Part shown: one piece after another, positions 49,861 through 60,800 of the stretch
How positions within the stretch are numbered: the stretch's first letter is position 1
How the letters are laid out: each line of letters starts with the position of its first letter
From: Platycnemis pennipes
Lineage: Eukaryota; Arthropoda; Insecta; Odonata; Platycnemididae
Reading direction: 5' to 3'
Length of the DNA: 64,000 nt
Assembly (NCBI GenBank): GCA_933228895.1
Contig: OW121855.1
Coordinates: 47,134,698-47,198,697, forward strand
Translations under genes and position numbers: made by a program
The notes under the pieces: generated by a model
Told to the model about the DNA's origin: nothing
Database searches by the model: none
Seen by the model: the letters and a program-made list of their open reading frames with translations, nothing else

Positions 49861-50065
49861 CCTATTCCTATCCTAGGTGTACATATATGTATACACATTT
49901 AGGCAAACATGCATTAAAATTATATATACTAAAATATATAATACAATACTATATATAATTACTGTACATAATTAGTATTATATTATATATATTATTATAT
50001 ATAATAATAATACATGTTTGCCTAAATATATATATATATATATATACACCTAGGATAGGAATAGG
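49861..50065. repeat. Long inverted repeat with AT-rich core
   Basis: The left arm (49861-49911) contains CCTATTCCTATCCTAGGTGT and ends with TTTAGGCAAACATG. The right arm (50013-50065) begins CATGTTTGCCTAAA and ends with ACACCTAGGATAGGAATAGG. Outer 18-20 bp and inner 14 bp are exact complements; between them the arms differ by expansion of an AT run on the right. The 100-bp centre is almost pure A/T. It looks like a foldback or MITE whose AT part has grown; no duplication of flanking sequence was found. Confidence 0.75.
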
Positions 50066-50147
50066 GATAGATAGGAACACATATAAGGACGAACTAATTG
50101 GTATTGGTGGAGAAGATGGAATCAAGCCGAATCACGATGAAAAAAGT

Positions 50148-50220
50148 TCGACTGAACCGGGATTCAAACTACAGACCTCCAACATGCCGGGGAAGCGTGC
50201 TACCATCACACCATCCAGCC
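50148..50220 (-). repeat. tRNA-like SINE head, reverse orientation
   Basis: In reverse complement GGCTGGATGGTGTGATGGTA begins the head, GCACGCTTCC follows, and GTAGTTTGAATCCCGGTTC is a good B-box region. It lies about 80 bases right of the long inverted repeat. A cloverleaf is not convincing, so SINE or tRNA relic is preferred over tRNA gene. Confidence 0.55.
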
Positions 50221-50229
50221 AATGGTAAG

Positions 50230-52200
50230 CTTTTCACGAGTCGGGATATGTATAGTATGCATATTACTATATATTATGTATATTAATACATTTATAATGA
50301 CGAAAGATTATGTGGAATATGGATGATGGGGACTAGATCGTAATAATGCGTGGGAGACTAGGGAGAGAGAATCTAAGGCCGTAAAAAGCGCCGAGAGCGG
50401 CATCAGTGTTCCCATCCCTCCTCTACTCCCATCATACGAATTCCCCCTCGTCCTCATTCAGTTTCTCTCTCTCTCTCGTTCGTGGCCCCACTCTCTTTCC
50501 CTATCTCTATCTCATCCTCTCTCCCTCCTCTGAAGCACTTTACCCTTTCTCTTTCTACGTCACTTCACTATCCATTTCTCCTCTCTCCCTCTCCCCCCCT
50601 TCCCCCGGGAGAGAAGCGGGAGGCTGAGGGGGGAACAGAGGATGTGGGGATTTGCCGGGTTGTTGCCAGTGTTGCCAACTCAAAGTTTGAGGATATTGCT
50701 ATATAGGTGCATGTGCCCCAGTGGGAAAAAAAGGGGAATGGGGCCGAAGTGGGTGCGAGAGAAATTTCGTCTCCGGGGGGAAGAATGCGAACGCAGTCCC
50801 CATTCTCCTTTGCTCCTCTCCCCCACTTGCTTGCTCCTTGCGTGCGTCTTCAGGAGGTCATCCCTTGTAACCTCGAGTCTAAAAGCAGCGGCGGATTACC
50901 ATGAAATACGGGTCAGTGGGAATTTTCGACGGGATCCCCCTTTTGGGTTGGTCTATTAGATAAGAAATTTGCGCGGTCAACGTGGGGCCGTGAAATTATT
51001 ACCTTGAGACTGGAACAAGTAGGAGTTTTGGAAGTAAGTCTTCCGCTTCTTCTTTCAGAGAGAGACTCTCTTGAGGATAGTGCAAACGTGCCTCAGACTG
51101 CAGTCAAGCGTATGGTGCGTGCTGTTTCCCCCAGTTTGGATGATCGCGGAAAAAATGTCGCCGATCAGATTTAACAGGTAGAATGATATCGATGAAATTT
51201 CCGCTATAATTTTCCTTGGATCGATATTTGATTATCATACGAGTGTTTTTTTGATTAGTTGGATGTCTCTCTCTCCTCAAATGGAAAGGGAAAAGCCACG
51301 GTGGCCAGGACAACGACACGCCGCCAACCGGAAGGTCTTGGTTTCGAATCCAGGCTCGGGATATCGTGCTCGCCTTTAGAGGTAAGTTTAGGTTTAAATA
51401 TGCGACATGCCATTAGCGAGTAGAGCCCCAATTCAGATAACAATAGGTTCCATTATTGTAAAAAAAAGAAGAGTGGGAGTTTAAAAGCTAAGATCATGAG
51501 CGTTAAAATAATTTTGCAAGTCGTTACTCTTGAGTGTGCCCATTGAGAGACGAATTCTGGCCAAATCTAGCTTCCAAATGCGCGAAAATGGCAACACTGG
51601 TTGGGGCATCGGTTCGGCAGCAGAATGGTGGTGGGGGAGGGGAGAGGGGAGGAATGGAAATGGGAGTGGGGGAGAGAGAGAGAGTGAGAGAGCGCTCCCG
51701 GGTCGGCCTTGAAAATTCTGCCCACTCTCCCTTTCAGCCTCTCTCTCATATCCCTTTCCCTCTCTACTCTCCCTCTTCCCATTCCCCGCTTTCCCGTTAT
51801 CCCTCCACCACTCCCGTCCCTTTTAAATCTTCCCGACCCCCTCCACCCCCTATCCCCTTTCCCTCCATCATTTTCTCTCAACCTACTCTCTCGCTCTCCC
51901 AATTTCGCGTGGATCGGCGAGGTTTGCCCTGCATTCTCTTTTCCTCTCCCTTAACCCCTCCTCTCCTTCCCTCCCCTTCATTTTCACTTCCATCCCTATA
52001 TTTCCTTCTCTCTCTTCCAACTCATGTAACCTCCCTCTCCCTCTCTCTTTCTCTCTCTATAACCCTCCTTTTCCCCCCTTCTCCACTCACCCGGATGTTA
52101 TGCGCCATTTTACCATTCAGGATCCGGAGATTAACGCGGGCACATAGATACGTGAGGCCCCCCTGGAGCACACGTGCCGTGTTGAGGAGAGAGAGAGACG
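50230..52200. other. Polypyrimidine and CpG-rich region
   Basis: 50400-50640 and 51600-52080 are nearly pure C/T on the plus strand, with CT runs. The 288-codon open frame at 51534-52400 runs through the second tract and is low-complexity Pro/Ser/Leu; I do not accept it as a gene. The word CCAGTGTTGCCA at 50666-50677 is repeated inverted at 51589-51600. Confidence 0.55.
51300..51357 (+). repeat. tRNA-like segment, probable SINE head
   Basis: GGTTTCGAATCCAGG is a near-consensus B box with an upstream GTGGCCAGGACAACGACACG at the A-box distance. It lacks a paired acceptor stem, so a functional tRNA is not supported. Confidence 0.4.
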
Positions 52201-52224
52201 GGTTTCGCAAGTGGGAGTCCCAGG

Positions 52225-52234
52225 GCGCATGCGC
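52225..52234. promoter_or_regulatory. NRF1/EWG-type palindrome, candidate promoter
   Basis: GCGCATGCGC is the perfect palindromic site bound by NRF1 (Drosophila Erect wing), which usually sits close to transcription starts. It lies at the 3' edge of the C/T-rich CpG region. About 90 bases downstream, an ATG in good context (GTCATGGGAG) begins MGALLLSLLNRQ, which ends at CAG|GTGGGT (52358/52359). Promoter and first exon are inference; no downstream exon was identified. Confidence 0.35.
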
Positions 52235-52409
52235 ATATGCTCTCGGCTTGGGTTACTCGTTCATGTGCTTTTTCGCGGGGCGGAGCGTGAAAGCTAAGCA
52301 GCTTGCGGCAAGCAAAAGGGTCATGGGAGCGCTGTTATTGTCTTTGCTGAATAGACAGGTGGGTGAACGGTTTGCAGTTGTAGCTATTTGGGGGAAGTGA
52401 TCGGCGAAT

Positions 52410-53700
52410 AAAGTAATTTACTTTGTTGAGGACACGTGAATAATTAGGTAGATGCAGGAAATTTTCAGGGAATGGAGGAAGAGTGGAGAGATGTCGTTAG
52501 GATTAGTCTGATGTTTGCGAAAGGTCACAAGTGGTCCACCATGCACGATTTAGAGGTGAAAAAATACTTCGCAATTTCACTGTTTTGTGTGTTTACACTG
52601 TTTTAAAACAGGTATTTACTCGGAACCGAGATCGCTATTTTACACACAAAATCGTCAGATGGGAAAGAAAAATGAGTTTTAGTGAAAAATTTAATTTTCT
52701 AACCACAGCCATTCACTCACAACTCAAAAATTAAATTGAGAAAGAGGTGACGCCCACCGAACGAGCTGCGTTAAGGATATCTACGTCATCCACCTCCCGT
52801 CCTTTAGGGAAAAGGCAGGGAGTGGAGGTGGGGACGAAAGGTCTACTTGCACAGATCCTGTCGCAACCACTTCCATTGACAGATTCAGCTGTATGTTCCC
52901 CATTGTGATTGGGCGAAGGAGCATCGCAGTCTCAGTTGATTCACCGAGGTGGATGACGTACAAGTCCTTGGCACGCCCACTTTTCCGAAAGGGTTAAAAA
53001 TATCAGTGTTTCGCCGCTTATAACTCGAGAACTAATTGACGGATCGAAAAACGGAAAAATACGTGTATGTTTATTTTACAAAGTCTATCAGATTCGGCCA
53101 CAAAAAAATATGGTTAACGACCCTATTACTAAGTATTTTTTCACCTACCTGCAATGGAGTTCGTCAAAGTATCGGCCGCTCCATCTATTGCAATCCACGA
53201 TTTACTCCATTATTTACGCCATTCTTAAGCCTGTTTCACACGATATTTGATCCAGCACAAGGTTCAGGTACTTTCTAGCATGGTAGCTTTCTAGTATCGT
53301 ATGATTATACAACAAGTATGCTGTCTAGCAAGCGTGATCACCACCATACTCGCCTATCAGCTTGACGTCATATTTGATGTGGTACTCGTTTTCTACTAGC
53401 TCTTAGTGTAGGACACAGTAACCGTCGACCAATCACGTACAGTTTCAGTCACTGCGCGGTATACTCTTTTTTTGAATTTGTATAAAATACCGGTTCATCG
53501 CAAGCACAAGGTCGATGATCGCGTGAACCCTCCCAGAATGGTTCCAATCATATTGTATTTCACCCCTTATATCAAGTAGCGGCTAGCGCACTAGGTTTTG
53601 TGCAGGATGAAGAAGCTTTTGAAACGGGCTTTATTCATAGCTGCATTTGAATATCATTTTTTATATTTTTATATTATTCCTCCTTAACTATTGACATGGA
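52410..53700. other. No supportable gene; inverted repeat inside
   Basis: Contains a 15-bp inverted repeat at 52782-52796 and 52946-52960 around a 60-codon minus-strand open frame, described as an observation. 53000-53110 carries a phrase like CTTATAACTCGAGAACTAAT that I associate with dispersed insect repeats, but I cannot name it. Confidence 0.45.
52782..52960. repeat. 15-bp inverted repeat pair, 179-bp span
   Basis: TACGTCATCCACCTC at 52782-52796 is exactly complementary to GAGGTGGATGACGTA at 52946-52960. There is no clear target duplication. GACGCCCACC at 52749-52758 and GCACGCCCAC at 52971-52980 lie outside it as similar direct words. Confidence 0.6.
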
Positions 53701-53716
53701 AGGTTTAGCCTTTACG

Positions 53717-53890
53717 GGCCACGGTAGCCAGGTTGGTAAGGCATCACCCTTGTAACTCAAGTAGTTATTCGGGGAAGGCTATTGAGAGCTAAGATTATTT
53801 ACTCCATGAACGATAGTCGGTTTTTAGGTGGCTAGGAACGGAAGAAGAGTGAAAAAGAAACTAGGCGTTGACGTTAAACCGATCATGACG
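53717..53890 (+). repeat. Possible diverged tRNA-headed SINE
   Basis: GGTAGCCAGGTTGGTAAGGC is A-box-like; a B box is not clear. GAGAGCTAAG and GACGTTAAACC follow in the order seen for GGAGAGCAC and GACGTTAAA in the better SINE copies. Too diverged to be sure. Confidence 0.3.
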
Positions 53891-56800
53891 AACGGAGCCA
53901 ATGGGTCCACGGTTATAGGACAGAGCATTTGGAGAACTTGAAATTCTCTCCACTCAGCACTCAAATAGGGACCGGTACCAACGAAAATTCTTTGCCATCG
54001 CCGAAATTTGGTCCCGGAACCTCAAAATGTGAGGTAAATCTTCTAGCCACCACATCAAACCGATCCCAAATACATAAACTGTTACTTTTTAGCATTTCAT
54101 CCTTAAGAAGGAATAAAACTCATTACCTTAGAGGGAGTACTTCATTGAAGCTAAGATCGTCTACATAAGTGCAATGATGATTCTCGAATGCATCAAACGA
54201 ATAGCAGGGAAATATTTGAATGAAAATAGTTGAACATGTACGCAATTTTATTCAGTAAGGTCTAAACTCCAGTAAGCTGCGAGCATATGGGATCCACGAA
54301 AGAATGATTTAATGCAAGATCTTTGTATGCCTCAATGGGAATTGGTATTGATTTTGAAATGGTTAGAATGAAAATTATTACCTAGATTATCTTGTCACTC
54401 TGATTAAGGCGACGAGAAAACTTCAGATCGACGATGCTGGAGGGGGAGGCAGCAGCTTTAATTTAATGCCGCTCTATATCGGCAGATTATGCGATTCCAG
54501 GGCAAGGATCCCAAAGGAAAAAAAAACATCCGAAAATAAGGTTAATGTGGAACACATAGATTCACAAACATTCATTTTTTCCACCGACCATTAGCGTCCA
54601 CATTCCAATAGCGTGACACAATACACGGACAGACAACTACCTTTCATTTCATGTCTTTCCAGACTCGTTTTCCCTCCGCCTTTACCGGCTAGTGAATCAA
54701 CGTCCTTTGATAAACGATTTGCATCAGCTCGGAGGATAATGAATAGATGTTTATTGAGGCGTAAAATACAACTATATTATTGGACAGCTTAGTGGAAAAA
54801 CATCGAGCATTTTCGAACGTAAAGTATGAAGCTCTCGACGATAGACTTCATTTTCCTCATCCCTCTTCATCCCTCGGCTCCGTCCATCTTTATTAGCGGA
54901 GACTGTTCAACCCCATTCATCGTGATCTGCACGTTCAACCCCTCCCCCCCCACCCACTCTCCTTCCCCTATCTCGTCGCTTCAACCCTTTATTTCCCTCC
55001 AGGACCTTGCATTTGGTTTTCTTTTTTTGCGGTCTCACGGTAAGGTTCAAGGTCGTTGCAACAAGTGCGACCATTTTATATTCGATTCAGCTCTCTTTCC
55101 TTCCCACAGACCCCCAGTTCGCCCCCTTTCATGATACAACTTTCCGTATTCTTGAGGTCAAGAGTAAGCGGTCTCTTCCACGCACTGTTTTCAACTGAAG
55201 CAGGATGTTATTTTTTTTCTGCATAGAGAATCTAAGACATCATCCGTAGACTTTGATAGCGTATAGTCGTCATATTAATTTAAAAAACCACAGCTTTTTT
55301 CTTAAGAGAGCCTCGCAAAAATGATGAATTCATGCATTGACATACTTTAGCCAGTCTTTATCTCCTAACTACACCCAAAGAGTGGGTAAACTTCACTACA
55401 ACTTAATCGCAGAAAATAATCTCTACCTATAAAGTCTTTGGGGAATAATACTGTAATCCGTCTCAAGGATTACAGCGATCAATACCTCAATTTTTGCGAT
55501 CTTGTGCTTTTTTCTCTTTTTTATACTGACTCCCAAGTGACTTCGAGAGTATTGGCTGGGTTTTAGATGTGCTGAAGATGTTGCGTAGCAAGACTTTTAT
55601 TTTTTTAACGGGTTCGTGAAATTCTCGAACGGTTATCTGCTAGTTATTAAAAGTATTCCCTTACCTCCTCAATTAATTGGTATCAATCGGTATTCTGTCA
55701 TGTTGTTTTTATTTTTGGTATTTAGCATTCACTATTATGTTATTTGGCACAGGGTTTTCAGAAGTGGATTTATTTGTTCAATATGATACGAAATAATGGC
55801 GTGGTATTATAGAGGGTTGGAATTGTGAAGGGTAGGGTCACCATCCGAATGACCTTGAATTCCTATGAATAACGACAAAAAAACTTGAAACCTGAATTAC
55901 CGTGAGAATTGTGCCGATAACACAGCCAATGTAACACAGGTACGCGTGATATTCTTAATTCCAGGTGATTCGGGGAACTTATAGGGTTTATAACCGCTCC
56001 TTTTTATCCTTGATTCATTTAGTGACTTGTCGCGGTGTTCGTCTCATGATCGTGTCATGTAGTTTGAACTTCTTGATCACCCATAAATTTGACCCCCAGT
56101 TTGGTGGATACCTTTAGAAGGATAAAAGTAGGATGTGGTGCAGCCATTCGTGTTCCGGTACAAATTAACTACTTTAGGTATTTTGCATGTATGTATGCAA
56201 CTACGCTGGTCAAGACCACGATCTTTTTGGTCAAGAATAATAAAAAAATCCGAAATAATCTTTGACGTTGTCAGCAATACTTCTACCGCGTAGACCTCTG
56301 AGGACATTAAGTATGACCCTATAAGTAGGAGTACATACTTGGTAGCATTTACTTTTCCCAAAACAAGGGGACGAATGCAGTGCCATTCTATGGAGCTAAC
56401 TCTATTTGACTGCAATAATTTCTGTTCTGTGCTAACTAATTCTAAACTGAGTTGATTTAGTGTATTTTAATAGCCGTCCGGGAAAGTTGGCTTCGTACTA
56501 GTTTTATCAAATATGGTAGCTATTATTTTCTAATACCAAAAATCGGTTTACTTCTTAACAGCGCCCAATTTCACCACCAGTTGTGTTAATTCATAAGTAA
56601 TTTAAAAAGCTTGTAGAATTGCATTCATCTAATTGTGTAAATAACTAAAAAGCATTTTCGTATATAGCGCCTAAGGTATAGGCATATGTAATAACATAAC
56701 TTTCCTTTTGCGGTGGATCTCCCTTGATTAATCAATTCGCTCCTGTCAGTCACTTGAAACTGGCTTGTTTAGCGGAGCACTTGGTTACGAGGCGTTGAAA

Positions 56801-57620
56801 AGTTTACTTTCCTCCTTTTTCTGCTATCTTTATAAGTTCATGTTCTTCCTCCGACCTTTCAGTTTTTTCTAACCAATGCCTTCATTATTATTAACAATTT
56901 TACTCTATTGAAAAAAGGGCAAGTGACGAGGTCAAATTTTTTTTACGCACTACCATTTGCCGTTCGACCGTGATCTTTGCGAGGATTTATGAACTCAAAA
57001 TTCTTCCGAGTCGGACCCCGGCGGGAGGAATCCGGGTGCGCGAGAAGAAAGGAGTGCGCTAATGACATGATCACCCTTCTCCCCTCTCTATCTCTCTCCC
57101 GCCCCCTCCTTCCCTCCCCCTCTCTTTATCCCCCCGCACATTTTTTTGCCCTCCTCCCATCGCTCTCTTTCGAACACAATGGTTTTTCCGGGGGATTGAG
57201 GTAACGACTGCGTATTTTTTTTAACGCTGCTTGATAAAAGATGCGGCCGTTGTCAGGCCCTACATGTTTTCGTCCGCTTTGTTCGGTTCGCGGCCGGGGG
57301 AAGGGTGAGTCGGAGGGCGAGGGAGCAGAGGGGTGAGAAGGGAGTTGGTTTTGAGGGAGGCAGGAGATAGAGATAGAGAGGGAGAGAGAGAGGAAGAGTG
57401 AAAGAGGGAGGGAAATGGAGATAAACAATAATCGATAATGTTGGTACTGGTATGTTTAAGTGACATTGCTGAGCTAGGTAGTATACCTTTATGCTTGCGG
57501 TCATAACGGTACAACTCCAATTTCAACCAAATTCTTCATGTAGAAAGTAGTAGAGGTTTACAAAATGTTCATTGCTAGTGCAACATTCGGAGCGTAAACA
57601 ATTATTGGAAGCGAATTTTT
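53890..57620. other. No supportable gene; one C/T-rich island
   Basis: Mostly AT-rich with no recognised family. 56960-57420 has a C/T-rich block followed by a G/A-rich block, which generates overlapping open frames on both strands. A 112-codon minus-strand frame at 56077-56415 matches nothing I know. Confidence 0.5.
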
Positions 57621-57628
57621 TTCATATA

Positions 57629-57880
57629 CATCTACATAATACCCTGCAAGCCATCATAAAGGTGTGTGGCAGGAGGTGATTTCAAACCAAGGATGCATTT
57701 ATGCATGAAAAAAGATTAGTAATTAATATACTAGTCTAAACGTTTTTAAAAAGAGATAAAAATAGCAAAGCAAGCAAGCAATATCATGCTATTAATTGAG
57801 TTGGCTTAAAGTCCTTATACCAATATGCAAGTACCTATGCTATCCATTGATACACTTGTATTTATGCTATTGGATATACT
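57629..57880 (-). mobile_element. LINE 3' end with full 3' UTR
   Basis: The plus-strand reading starts CATCTACATAATA, then CCCTGCAAGCCATC and GGTGTGTGGCAGG, and continues as the reverse complement of the 48.4-49.0 kb 3' UTR. That UTR has TGCATGTTGGCATAAGGGC and TTTTGCTATTTTCATC; here the corresponding words read TGCATATTGGTATAAGGAC and TTTGCTATTTTTATC. Similarity reaches about the ORF stop near 57880. A long-range match like this shows that the short copies belong to the same LINE. Confidence 0.75.
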
Positions 57881-57884
57881 TACC

Positions 57885-60800
57885 GCTATTCATATCCCAA
57901 ATGAACGCAACACTCCACACTCTTGGCCAACTTATCTCTTAATTGCGGATTAATACATACTATGAAAATTGGTGGAGTGACACTCATTGAAATTTGGGCC
58001 ACCGATATTTAAGCGCTAAAAACGGGCACTTCTTTCAAATACATTGTACTCCTGTCAAAGTACGGCCACGACGAATAAAAAATCTGAATTCACACAAATG
58101 AACGTAGATATGATTTATTTAAATGAAATGGGTTTTACTCTACTTGAAGCTATTGGTTGTCAAACTTGAAGGACTTTTTTTTTGCAGACATTAGGTCGAT
58201 CCGATATTCGGGGAAAGAGAGAGAAAGAGAGTTGCGAGTGGTTGCGGACGAGGGAGGGATGGAGTGATGGAGTGTGTTTCAGGCTGCGGGAGGGGTGTTG
58301 GTTTGGGAAGAGAGGGTTGGAGCGTGATGTGCCGAGTCTGGGTGAAAGTCAAGGGGTAAAGAGGGAGAAATGACGGGTAACGAGGGAATTCTCTTCTGTT
58401 AGGCGTAGGCGGAATGGAAGGGCGATGGTGTGATAGAGGTGCCATGCCGAGATCAGAGACGGGAGAGAAGATAGCCGCACCGCTGAAACCGAGACCAATG
58501 GACGCAAATGAGTGCTGTGAGACACGCTTCCTAATAGGCAATCCTAGTATGCTCCGAGAAGACTTGTGGCGGACTTGGTGTCCAGTATTCCATTGAATTC
58601 TTCAAGAGCATTCTTTCAATCGGGTGGATATTTAGAAATATTTGTGACGTTATATTTCACCCACAATTACTTACTTATCTACTCAAGTCCACGCACCAGC
58701 GTACTCTCTGTCGTCTCTCATTTTTACTGGAAGACATCTCTGCTCTCTCTTCCCCACTCGAAAAGGAATCTCTCTTTTATCACTACCCGCCATCATCTTA
58801 TTGCCTCTTGCCATCTATCCAACGTGCGTGCGCTATCTCTTATTGATTCTCTAACATCTATTTCAGAATTTTCCCCCAGATCCACGACTCAAACGCCTCC
58901 CACATATTTTCTTACCTTGTAAGAGCGATTGTTTTTTGAGTGAATTATTTGAAGAAATGTTATCGGGTTGTCCATTAGGTCACGATGCCCGTCTTGGCAA
59001 ACGTTTCTATGCCAACCTCGTGCATCTTTATCGGGGTAGTTGATGGCAGAGAAAGGTAGCCAGGGCAGTGAGGGCAGTCAGCTGCTCTTATGAAGATGTA
59101 CGAGTCGCTTATCAAAACGTAACTTCTTACTTTAGTCCGGGACACGTAATTCTATCACGCTACCTTTCATGCCGAAAGTTTCACAAATACTTTCTCCAAA
59201 TCATGCTGGGATACCCCACCATTAATTCACTCCTTTTCACAGAAGCTTCTTTCTCAGATTCAATTCTCCTTCATTCATTATCCGTATCAACTTTACAATT
59301 TGTGTTCATTAGAGTTCAATTAACTCTCCTAGAAGTAATTCTTTTAATTTTCTCTATCGTATTCCCTCCAATCATTGGACTTATGAATTTCCTTCCGCAG
59401 CAAATAAGGCGGCATCAGGCATACGATCATATTATATTCGTTTGAAAACATATTCTTCGTTTTTCAGGGCTCATGCTTTTATGTGGAAAATAGGAAAATA
59501 ACACTCACAGAAATTAATTTTATTTACTAGTATACCGTTCTTTTCATAAATGTTATGCCTTCATAAATGTTATTCATAATTTTCAGAATGATTGGTTATT
59601 TTAATCTCACTTGGGATGCTGTAACTTGCGTTTGAGTGTCATTATCTGAGCAGTTATACGTATCACGATACTGAATCCAACTAAGTAAAATAGTTTCAGT
59701 TTGTAGAGTGATGTAACCCTATATCTACTCTACATTGAACCCTGCTTGCTCCCGCAAATATATGTGACAAGGGTTTGAAGGTTGGTCGTGAGCTTGGAGC
59801 ATAAAAATAAAACTAGGAGTTACGTCATGAAAATGCTTTCTTTTGTCATCATTAGCATTAAACGAAAATGTTTGCGCGCAGTATATAGAGTTAAAAATTA
59901 CTTTATCAAAGCAGAAAGTTGCAAAATAAAATGTACAGTTCTATCCGAATAGCGAAAAGCCTTAGTAAATCATCGTTAGGTTTTTGCATGTATTCTTGCC
60001 TTTGCAGTAACCCAATGCTTGTGAATGCGCTTGGCTTTTTAATGGTGTTATTTAACGGTTTGACCTCCTCTACTGAAAAAGAGACTGCATTCCATTCCAT
60101 ACGCAAGTGTTTATTTGGATTAAATGTTTCATATTTTGAGAACATCTGTAGGGAAACTGTAAAATATCGCTATATTATAGCTATGCTGCAACTGAAGTAG
60201 TTTTCATGAACTTCTGAGCTTTAAATGTTTTGGAAAATATTTTTCTAGATCTTAACATGCGCCTTTTTCCTGCCACAAAGTATTATTGTCAAAATCTCTC
60301 TTTTAGCGGCAATCCCTTCCAAATGCCGTCTTTGTTATCAGGTTTTTTCACATATGGGCTCGCGGAGCAGATGAAAACGACAACGGTTGTCCCTTCCTTG
60401 AATGCGTGGAGGTCAGTAGAGTCATGCAACGGGCAAATGCCATTCATTCATGATGCACTTTACGTGGAAATTCGGATTTAGGCTAATCCAGTGCGCGTTG
60501 CGTGACATCGGAAGTGATCTCGTCGCTCCGGCGGCGTTAAGCTCGTAAGCGAAGGCGAAGGGGATTGGATGCATGGAGGGATGGGAAGCTTGAGCATATC
60601 GGGGATTGGAAATTCGGCGTGCACGGTCGGATGCAGGAGCCGATGGAGGAACAGGAGATGCGCAGGAACCGGATGAGAGGAGAAAGGGAGGGGAAGTGGG
60701 GTGCCGGAAGAAATGTGGGAACGAGAAGAGGATCGGACAGGGGTCAGCAACACGTGGCTCCTAATGGGATTGTAAGAAAATGTGTTATTCTGCGCGGAAC

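Noticed and set aside
51300..51357. Functional tRNA gene
   Set aside because: Near-consensus B box but no complete cloverleaf could be drawn.
51534..52400. 288-codon plus-strand open frame
   Set aside because: Most of it is a low-complexity Pro/Ser/Leu translation of a C/T-rich tract, and the tract is open in other frames as well. Only the 3' end is kept as a possible first exon.
56077..56415. 112-codon minus-strand gene
   Set aside because: No recognisable motif, AT-rich context, no splice or homology support.
59721..59785. Another LINE tail copy
   Set aside because: ATCTACTCTACATTGAACCC is suggestive, but the hairpin core is not recoverable; too weak to annotate.
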